Shown: positions 1 through 4,830 of the stretch, one piece after another | How positions within the stretch are numbered: position 1 is the stretch's first letter | Layout of the letters: every line of letters starts with the position of its first letter | NCBI GenBank assembly: GCA_041687295.1 | Contig: JAWLCG010000317.1 | Span: 1 to 6,060 of the forward strand | Reading direction: 5' to 3' | Origin: JAWLCG01 sp041687295 | GTDB lineage: Bacteria; Planctomycetota; Phycisphaerae; SM23-33; FEN-1343 | DNA length: 6,060 bases | Program-made: the position numbers and the translations under genes | The notes under the pieces: generated by a model | Seen by the model: the letters and a program-made list of their open reading frames with translations, nothing else | The model's database searches: none | Told to the model about the DNA's origin: nothing

Positions 1-17
1 GCCCGAGCCGCCATTCC

Positions 18-37
18 GCCGGCAACGAGTTGCCGGC
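18..37. repeat. Short perfect palindrome, REP-like
   Basis: Nine bases GCCGGCAAC are followed by GA and then the exact reverse complement, so the RNA or single-stranded DNA can form an 8-bp stem closed by the tetraloop CGAG. The octamer GCAACGAG from this palindrome recurs at 51-58, directly against the terminator stem. The position just beyond a gene end and the compact GC-rich stem resemble bacterial REP-type intergenic repeats. Whether it is repeated elsewhere in the genome cannot be seen here, so REP status is inference. Confidence 0.4.
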
Positions 38-57
38 CCTACCTGACTGCGCAACGA

Positions 58-90
58 GCGACCCCGCCGGGGCTGGCCCGGCGGGGTCGC
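58..90 (-). terminator. Strong GC hairpin terminating rhaI
   Basis: Bases 58-71 and 77-90 are perfectly complementary (14 bp, including GACCCCGCCGG against CCGGCGGGGTC), leaving a 5-base loop at 72-76. The hairpin begins 24 bases after the rhaI stop codon in the direction of rhaI transcription. On the minus strand the bases that follow read TCGTTGCG, so the classic run of U is weak. Stem strength and placement still favour a terminator, perhaps of the U-poor kind seen in GC-rich genomes. It could also stabilise the 3' end of the mRNA. Confidence 0.6.
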
Positions 91-113
91 GGTGTGTTGG
101 GGCAGGGGGGCTG

Positions 114-1331
114 CTAGCCCAGGCCGGTGGCGGTGGCCTCGGCGGGGCGCTGGGCGCGCTCCTTGGCGATTCGCTGCTCGTAGCCGCTGCGGCGGAAGGC
201 CTCCAGCGGATCGGCCGGGGCGCCGAGCTGCTTGCGGACCTCGCCCAGCAGGCCGCTGACGTCGGCGTTGAAGGCGTCCTTGAGGATCGTCTCGCTGCGG
301 ACGACGTCCTCGGCGGCCTGGCTGGCGGCCAGGGCGTCGCGGTCGACCAGGCAGGCCTTGGCAAACAGGTCCTGGACCGTCACGACGGTCTGGATCATGG
401 CCTGGATCTTGGGCTTGAGGTTGTGGGACTGATCGACCATGTAGGCGATGTCCAGGGCCTTGCCGCGCTCGCGCTCAGCGGCGACGATCTCGTTGAAGAT
501 GCGGAACAGCTGGTAGGGGTCGATCGAGCCGCTGGTCAGGTCGTCGTCGGCGTAGCGGCGGTCGTTGAAGTGGAACCCGCCGAGCATGTTCTCGTCGATC
601 AGCCAGGCGACGATCTGCTCGATGTTCTGGGCGGGGAAGTGGTGGCCCGTGTCGACGAGGACCTTGGCCTGCTTGCCGATGTTCTTGGCGAAGACGTAGG
701 CCATGCCCCAGTCGCCGAAGTCGGTGAAGTAGAAGGCCGGCTCGAAGGGCTTGTACTCCACGAGCATGGTCATGCGCTTGGGCATGGCCTCGTGGGCCTT
801 CTGCAGGGCCTTGGTGGCCCAGGCCTTGCGCTGGCGGATGTCAGCCTGGCCGGGGTAGTTGGCGCCATCGGCGAACCAGAGGCTCAGGTACTGGCTCTTG
901 GTCTGTCGGCCGATCTCGATGCTGTCGAGGATGTGGTCGAGGGACTGCTTGCGGATGGCGGCGTCACGGTTGGTGATGCTGCCCCACTTGTACTGCTGGT
1001 CCTGGAAGAGGTTGGGGTTGATCGCCCCGATCTGCACGCCGCGGCTGCGGGCGTACTGGATGACGGCCGGGTCGAACCCGTCCGGGAAGTCCCACAGCAC
1101 GTGGACGGCCACGGTGGGGGTGGCGCGGGTGAATTCCTGCACCTGCCCGGCGTCGTCGAGCTTGTCCTCGATGGTGACGGCGGCCCCCGGCTGGGTAAAC
1201 TTGCCGAACCGCGTGCCCGAGTCGGAGAAGCCCCAGCTGGGGGTCTCGATCTGCAGGCTCAGGAGCCTCTCGATGGCCGCGTCCCGCAGCTTGGCGGTGC
1301 CGGCCGATGTCTTGCCATTGCGCTTGGCCAT
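114..1331 (-). CDS. rhaI: L-rhamnose isomerase, Pseudomonas stutzeri type (RhaI)
   Basis: This cytoplasmic, metal-dependent aldose-ketose isomerase converts L-rhamnose to L-rhamnulose, the first step of the phosphorylative rhamnose pathway. The 405-residue protein aligns along its whole length with the P. stutzeri-type enzymes (about 430 aa), a TIM-barrel family distinct from E. coli RhaA. The N-terminal ETPSWGFSDSGTRF block, LWFADGANYPGQ (149-161), VEYKPFEPAF (191-200), VDTGHH (226-231) and GFHFNDRRYADDD (252-264) are all family signatures. Expected metal ligands are present with the same spacing as in the P. stutzeri enzyme: E192, D227, H230, H254, D262, D264 and D300; K194 and W152 match pocket residues. 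The ATG start follows GAGAGG/AGGAG on the minus strand, 6-9 bases upstream. The gene stands alone here, with its own promoter and a hairpin after the stop. Enzymes of this family often accept other sugars, such as L-mannose, L-lyxose or D-allose, so the exact substrate is inferred. Confidence 0.94.
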   Translation of the reverse strand: MAKRNGKTSAGTAKLRDAAIERLLSLQIETPSWGFSDSGTRFGKFTQPGAAVTIEDKLDDAGQVQEFTRATPTVAVHVLWDFPDGFDPAVIQYARSRGVQIGAINPNLFQDQQYKWGSITNRDAAIRKQSLDHILDSIEIGRQTKSQYLSLWFADGANYPGQADIRQRKAWATKALQKAHEAMPKRMTMLVEYKPFEPAFYFTDFGDWGMAYVFAKNIGKQAKVLVDTGHHFPAQNIEQIVAWLIDENMLGGFHFNDRRYADDDLTSGSIDPYQLFRIFNEIVAAERERGKALDIAYMVDQSHNLKPKIQAMIQTVVTVQDLFAKACLVDRDALAASQAAEDVVRSETILKDAFNADVSGLLGEVRKQLGAPADPLEAFRRSGYEQRIAKERAQRPAEATATGLG

Positions 1332-1375
1332 GGGTTGCCTCTCCTCTCAGGGTAAATGCGCCAGTGTCTGGGGGC

Positions 1376-1404
1376 AGCATACGTCCCGCGGCCGGCCACG
1401 TCAA
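1376..1404 (-). promoter_or_regulatory. Sigma70-like promoter for rhaI
   Basis: On the minus strand the sequence reads TTGACG (1404-1399), a 17-base spacer, then TATGCT (1381-1376). This matches the -35 consensus at five of six positions and the -10 at four of six, with ideal spacing. Transcription would begin near 1369, giving a leader of about 37 bases that contains the rhaI Shine-Dalgarno. The spacer contains the palindromic octamer GGCCGGCC, a candidate operator core. Confidence 0.65.
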
Positions 1405-1479
1405 CGGCGGGGACGGGTGAAGCCTTGTCCTGAACGGGTTTTCGGGTAGAATCGTGGCCCAGGCGTCTGGCCGGCCACG
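1390..1479. repeat. 11-bp direct repeat in divergent promoter region
   Basis: The 11-mer GGCCGGCCACG occurs at 1390-1400 and again at 1469-1479, 79 bases apart. The first copy lies between the -10 and -35 boxes of the rhaI promoter and runs into its -35 box. The second lies just downstream of the predicted start of transcription of the phosphatase gene. Each copy contains the 8-bp palindrome GGCCGGCC. A regulator binding both copies could couple the two divergent genes, but in DNA this GC-rich the repeat could be chance. Confidence 0.35.
1425..1452 (+). promoter_or_regulatory. Sigma70-like promoter for the GAF/PP2C phosphatase gene
   Basis: TTGTCC (1425-1430), a 16-base spacer and TAGAAT (1447-1452) match the -35 consensus at four of six positions and the -10 at five of six. 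Transcription would start near 1459. This places the GTG at 1454, which could otherwise open the reading frame, upstream of the transcript start, and supports the later TTG start at 1517. The promoter is divergent from that of rhaI, with about 20 bases between the two -35 boxes. Confidence 0.55.
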
Positions 1480-1505
1480 GCGGCGCCTGAAGCAGGCCCC
1501 CCGCC

Positions 1506-1510
1506 AAGGA
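1506..1510 (+). promoter_or_regulatory. Shine-Dalgarno deciding the TTG start at 1517
   Basis: AAGGA lies six bases before the TTG at 1517, a standard spacing. The upstream GTG at 1454 is preceded by TTTTCGGGTAGAATC, with no purine-rich ribosome site at a usable distance. The 21 codons between the two starts encode a low-complexity Arg/Gln/Pro-rich stretch that looks non-native. Confidence 0.55.
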
Positions 1511-1516
1511 CGTTGT

Positions 1517-3256
1517 TTGGCCACGCTGACCGACTATCTCGACCCGCGGAAGCTCCAGCAGCTCCAGGACATCTTCGTGCTGGTGACGCGCGCGGGGCTG
1601 CGCATCTACGACGCCCAGGGCCAGGCGTTGACCGCCCCGTCGGACCTCGCGGCGCACAGCCCACTGGCGATGCTGCCCGAGCCGATCCGCCAGGCCATCG
1701 GCGCCGCCCGCCAGCGGGGCGCCCACGCGGGGCTGGCCGAGGTGCCCATTACCGTGCAGGGCGAGCCGCTGGGGCGGATCGTCCTGGACCAGCCCAGCCA
1801 GGCCCGCTGGCCCGCCGAGCAGGTCTCCGCCCTGGCCAACGCCCTGGGCGTGCCCCAGGCCCGCCTCCGCCGGGCCCTGCAGCAGGTGCCCGACGTCGAC
1901 GCCGAGGCCAGCCACCAGGCCCTGGCCATGCTCGCGCTGATGAGCGAGGTGCTGACCACCCTGTGCGACCGCGAGCAGCAGCTCGGCGCCCGCCTGGAGG
2001 AGCTGGCCACCCTCTACCGCCTGACCAGTCTGTTCAACGTCCAGCGCGACCTGCAGAAGGTGCTCGACACGGTGGCGACGACCGTGGTGGAGATCACCCG
2101 CGTCAAGGGCTGCTCGATCCGCCTGCTGGAGGAGGAGACCCAGGAGCTGCGGATCCAGGCGGTGGCGAACCTCTCGACGACCTACCTGGACAAGGGCGCG
2201 ATCCTGCTGAGCCAGAGCCGACTGGACAGCGAGGCCTTCGCCACCCAGGACGTCGTCTACGTCGAGGACGAGCAGACCGACCCGCGGGTGCTCTACCCCC
2301 GCGAGGCCCGCCAGGAGGGGCTGGTCTCGGCCCTGATCGCCCCGATGATCTACAAGGGCCGGCCCGTGGGGGCCCTGCACCTGTACACGGGCGAGCGGTA
2401 CAGCTTCGACTCGTTCGACGTGGCGCTGGTCAAGGCCATCGCGGCCCAGGCGGCCTCGGCGATCGTGAACGCCCGGCTCAACGTCGAGAGCGAGCGGGCG
2501 GCCAACACCCAGCGGCAGCTCCGCATGGCCAGCGAGGTCCAGCGGCGGATGATCCCCCACCAGGCCCCCTCCGTGCCGGGCCTGGACGTGGCGGCGGTGT
2601 ACGTGCCCAGCCTGGAGCTGGCGGGCGACTACTACGACTTCATCGAGCTGCCCGGGGGCAACCTCGGCGTGGTCATCTGCGACGTGATGGGCAAGGGCAT
2701 CCCGGCCAGCCTGCTGATGGCCAGCACCCGCGCGAGCCTGCGGGCGCACGTCAGCAGCCTGTACGACCTGTCCGAGGCCCTGCGGCGGGTCAACCGCAGC
2801 CTCTGCGACGATACGCTGATCAGCGACTTCGCGACGCTGTTCTACGGCGTGATCGATCCGGAGATGGCCCGGCTGACCTACGCCAACGCCGGCCACGAGC
2901 CGCCGCTGCTGGTCCGCGGGGGGCGCTGCCGCCGCCTGGAGGTGACCGGCACGGTCCTGGGCATCGAGCGGGACTACCGCTACGGCCAGGAGGTGCTCGC
3001 CCTGGAGCGCCAGGACGTCCTGGTGCTGGTGACGGATGGCTTCATCGAGACGCGGAATTTTCAGGATGAGCAGTTCGGGCGCGAGCGGCTCGAGCGGGCC
3101 ATTCTGACGGCCCAGCAGCGCGGCGACGACGCCCGGGGCATCGCCCAGCACGTGCTGTGGGAGCTGCGACGATTCGCGGGCCTGCAGGTCCGCTCGGACG
3201 ACCTGACGCTGGTGGTCGTGCGGGTGCTGGCGAGCTTCGGCCAAAAAAAGGGTTGA
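1517..3256 (+). CDS. PocR-like/GAF sensor serine phosphatase (SpoIIE/RsbU-type PP2C)
   Basis: This is a signal-controlled protein serine/threonine phosphatase of the SpoIIE/RsbU class, which usually dephosphorylates anti-anti-sigma (STAS) partners. Numbering from the TTG start gives 579 residues; a GTG at 1454 would add 21. Residues ~5-100 resemble a PocR sensory domain (LQQLQDIF near the start, HAGL at 70-73, VPIT at 76-79, then GEPLGRIV), but the Cys residues usual in that domain are absent. A helical stretch (~130-175) leads to a GAF domain (~178-320), followed by a coiled-coil-like linker ending in ASEVQRRMIPHQAP. The PP2C domain spans ~353-572 and keeps all acidic metal ligands: D371 and D374 in GDYYDF, D389 in CDVMGKG, D507 in TDG, and D561/D562 in DDLT. 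It has no transmembrane segments, so it is cytosolic. No anti-sigma or STAS partner is encoded in the window. The domain calls are firm for GAF and PP2C, moderate for PocR; the ligand and target are unknown. Confidence 0.92.
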   Translation: MATLTDYLDPRKLQQLQDIFVLVTRAGLRIYDAQGQALTAPSDLAAHSPLAMLPEPIRQAIGAARQRGAHAGLAEVPITVQGEPLGRIVLDQPSQARWPAEQVSALANALGVPQARLRRALQQVPDVDAEASHQALAMLALMSEVLTTLCDREQQLGARLEELATLYRLTSLFNVQRDLQKVLDTVATTVVEITRVKGCSIRLLEEETQELRIQAVANLSTTYLDKGAILLSQSRLDSEAFATQDVVYVEDEQTDPRVLYPREARQEGLVSALIAPMIYKGRPVGALHLYTGERYSFDSFDVALVKAIAAQAASAIVNARLNVESERAANTQRQLRMASEVQRRMIPHQAPSVPGLDVAAVYVPSLELAGDYYDFIELPGGNLGVVICDVMGKGIPASLLMASTRASLRAHVSSLYDLSEALRRVNRSLCDDTLISDFATLFYGVIDPEMARLTYANAGHEPPLLVRGGRCRRLEVTGTVLGIERDYRYGQEVLALERQDVLVLVTDGFIETRNFQDEQFGRERLERAILTAQQRGDDARGIAQHVLWELRRFAGLQVRSDDLTLVVVRVLASFGQKKG

Positions 3257-3287
3257 CGCCGTGGCCTGTGACCCGCGATTCTAGTAT
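3253..3287 (+). promoter_or_regulatory. Possible promoter for the DUF89 gene
   Basis: TTGACG (3253-3258) overlaps the phosphatase stop codon and TAGTAT (3282-3287) is a reasonable -10 box, but the spacer is 23 bases, well beyond the usual 16-18. Either the -10 works with an unrecognised -35 element, or the -35-like match is incidental. A start of transcription near 3294 would give a leader of about 80 bases, which contains a weak bulged hairpin (3313-3320 with 3331-3337). Confidence 0.3.
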
Positions 3288-3372
3288 GCTGGAAGCGTGC
3301 GCCGCAGGGAGCGGTTGCACCACGGACGCTGTGAACCCCCATTGACCCAGCTGGAGCCTGTTGACGACTGCC

Positions 3373-4479
3373 ATGAGCCACTTTTGCCTTTTGAGCGATC
3401 CGCAGAATTACACGGTGCAGGACTGGGACCTGGTCCAGGATGCCCAGGGCCGGGCCTACTGGCTCAAGCACTTCGGCGAGCACATGGACCACGTGCTCGA
3501 AGCGGCGATGGTGCGCTACGGCCCCACGGCCAAGGGGCGCTGCCGCCGGGCGCGGGAGGCCTTCTCGGCCGACCTGGCCCGCCTGGCCGAGACGCCCGAC
3601 TGCCTGCCCGGCGGCCTGCTGCGCGTCATCGACCTGTGCCGCCTCCGCGAGAAGGCCCTCCGCGACAACATGCTGCCCGACCCCTACGGGCACATCAAGC
3701 AGCGCGAGAACGAGGCCGCCATCGCCCTCTACCCCGAGCTCATCGAACGCCTGGACGCCATGGACGCGCCGGCGCGCTGGCTGCACATCATCGAGTGCGC
3801 CTTCGCGGGCAACGTCTTCGACCTCGGCTCCCGCGCCACCATGCGCTTCGCCAGCGAGGATGTCGACTTCCTGGCCACGCTCGAGCAGCTGCCTCCGCGC
3901 CCCTGGCTGGTCGACGACTACGACCGCCTGGCCGAGTTCCTGCCCGTCGACGACATGGCCTCGTGGACCAAGGCCGTCATCTTCGTCGACAACGCCGGCG
4001 CCGACTTCGTCCTGGGCGCCATGGCCCTGGCCCGCGAGCTGGCCCTGGCCGGCGTGCAGATCGTCCTGGCCGCCAACGAGCAGCCCAGCCTTAACGACAT
4101 CACCGTCGAGGACACCGAAGAGATCGTCACCCGCCTGGCCGCCGAGGACGACGCCCTGCGCGACCTGATCGCCGCGAACATGTTCGAGGTCGCCTCGACC
4201 GGTAACGACCTGCCCCTGATCGACCTGTCGGATGTCTCCGACGAGCTCAACGCCGCCGCCGAGGGCGCCGACCTGGTCGTCCTGGAGGGCATGGGCCGAA
4301 GCGTCGAGAGCAACTTCGACACCCCCTTCACCTGCGACGCCCTGCGCCTGTGCATGCTCAAGGACGAGGCCATCGCCGCCCGCATCGGCGGCAAGGTCTT
4401 CGACGTCGTCTGCAAGTTCCACCCCATCGCCGACCCGGCGACCCTGGAGGAACAGTCCGAGTCCGCCGCGACCGAGTGA
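3373..4479 (+). CDS. DUF89 (ARMT1-like) subfamily II damage-control phosphatase
   Basis: This is a metal-dependent phosphatase of the DUF89 family. Subfamily II members remove phosphate from 4'-phosphopantetheine and especially its oxidised or sulfonated forms, limiting damage to coenzyme A biosynthesis; the substrate here is inferred from the family. The 368-residue length is close to that of the plant stand-alone protein At2g17340 and matches the C-terminal half of PANK4. From the ATG, conserved blocks are the CRLRE segment (89-93), AGNVFDLGS (145-153), PPRPWLVDD (174-182), VDNAGAD (205-211), LAANE (232-236), LNDIT (240-244), GNDLPLIDLS (277-286) and LEGMGR (304-309). D206, N207 and D242 have the same spacing as catalytic D623, N624 and D659 of human PANK4. 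No kinase domain is attached. An in-frame TTG at 3361 has GGAG four bases upstream and could be the true start, adding four residues; the ATG lacks a good ribosome site. The stop codon overlaps an AT-rich repeat, but the last family block (VFDVVCKF) is intact, so the protein is complete. Confidence 0.9.
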   Translation: MSHFCLLSDPQNYTVQDWDLVQDAQGRAYWLKHFGEHMDHVLEAAMVRYGPTAKGRCRRAREAFSADLARLAETPDCLPGGLLRVIDLCRLREKALRDNMLPDPYGHIKQRENEAAIALYPELIERLDAMDAPARWLHIIECAFAGNVFDLGSRATMRFASEDVDFLATLEQLPPRPWLVDDYDRLAEFLPVDDMASWTKAVIFVDNAGADFVLGAMALARELALAGVQIVLAANEQPSLNDITVEDTEEIVTRLAAEDDALRDLIAANMFEVASTGNDLPLIDLSDVSDELNAAAEGADLVVLEGMGRSVESNFDTPFTCDALRLCMLKDEAIAARIGGKVFDVVCKFHPIADPATLEEQSESAATE

Positions 4480-4634
4480 TTTTTGATTGCAGATTTTCGA
4501 TTACACGGCCCGCTGGATCCGACGCGGTTGCCCTTGTGACGATGTGGCCTTCGGGATGCCCTCGCTGCCGGGCCTCGCCAGGCTCGACCCGGCCTGCGGC
4601 CCAATCGAAAATCGCAGATCGAAAATCAGAAATC
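4478..4634. repeat. AT-rich imperfect inverted-repeat element (MITE-like or palindromic interspersed repeat)
   Basis: A 25-base AT-rich arm (4478-4502) and a 32-base arm (4603-4634) face each other across about 100 bases of GC-rich DNA. The inner 11 bases GATTTTCGATT (4492-4502) are perfectly complementary to 4603-4613, and the outer GATTTTTGATT (4478-4488) matches the reverse complement of 4624-4634 at ten of eleven positions. The right arm carries a 7-base longer spacer. Within each arm the 10-bp unit GATTTTCGAT, or its complement, is repeated with a 14-base period. Next to the arms the inner DNA also shows weaker inverted similarity (GGCCCGCTGG against GGGCCGCAGG). The composition is sharply unlike its surroundings. 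No transposase or protein is encoded inside. It could be a non-autonomous mobile element, a REP-family repeat or a protein-binding array. Confidence 0.6.
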
Positions 4635-4658
4635 CCCCGCCCCGCCGGGCCCTCGCTT

Positions 4659-4692
4659 TTGCCTATGCGCTCCATTGCTCATTTCTTATAAT
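4659..4692 (+). promoter_or_regulatory. Promoter region for ricT with consensus -10 box
   Basis: A perfect TATAAT lies at 4687-4692 within an AT-rich patch (CATTTCTTATAATGG) that stands out in GC-rich DNA. The best -35-like hexamer, TTGCCT at 4659-4664, is 22 bases upstream, which is too far for a standard promoter; nothing better is found at 16-18 bases. Transcription would start near 4699, leaving about 130 bases of leader before the ATG of the downstream gene. Confidence 0.45.
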
Positions 4693-4830
4693 GGCCTTCT
4701 GGCCCGAGGCCGCTGGATGTGCGGGCCGACCGCCGGCAGAGCTTCGGCGGCGTGCCCCCCGGTGCCGGGCCCCCGGTGAACCTCTCCAACCCGCGGTTCG
4801 ACAGCGGGTTGTGCATTGTCTGGAGCGATC
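4693..4830 (+). other. Structured 5' leader of ricT
   Basis: No reading frame here looks like a protein. Two simple hairpins are possible: CCGCCG (4730-4735) with CGGCGG (4745-4750), and an 8-bp stem 4787-4794 with 4804-4811 (AACCCGC against GCGGGTT) enclosing the 9-base loop GGTTCGACA. The second ends 11 bases before the Shine-Dalgarno GGAG (4822-4825), so it could modulate translation initiation. No known riboswitch is recognised; at this GC content short stems are expected by chance. Confidence 0.3.

Noticed and set aside
30..1355. A 441-codon plus-strand open frame across rhaI
   Set aside because: It runs through the terminator hairpin and the rhaI Shine-Dalgarno, and gives a repetitive Leu/Gly/Val/Asp product with no motif; rhaI on the opposite strand is unambiguous.
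1454..1516. GTG at 1454 as the start of the phosphatase
   Set aside because: It lies between the -10 box and the predicted transcript start, has no ribosome site, and the extra 21 residues are low-complexity. The TTG at 1517 with AAGGA six bases upstream is preferred, though not proven.
1259..3244. A 661-codon open frame on the minus strand, antisense to the phosphatase gene
   Set aside because: Its product is rich in Gly, Ala, Gln, His and Arg without recognisable motifs, and it mirrors the codon bias of the plus-strand gene, which has complete GAF and PP2C motifs. It is a GC-driven shadow.
3061..4422. A 453-codon open frame on the minus strand, antisense to the DUF89 gene
   Set aside because: Low-complexity Gly/Val/Asp/Gln-rich product across the boundary of two well-supported plus-strand genes; no family motif.
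4478..4502. The AT-rich arm after the DUF89 stop as a simple rho-independent terminator
   Set aside because: The complementary arm is 100 bases away and there is no GC stem directly followed by a T run, so a classical terminator is not supported, although the element may still affect transcript ends.
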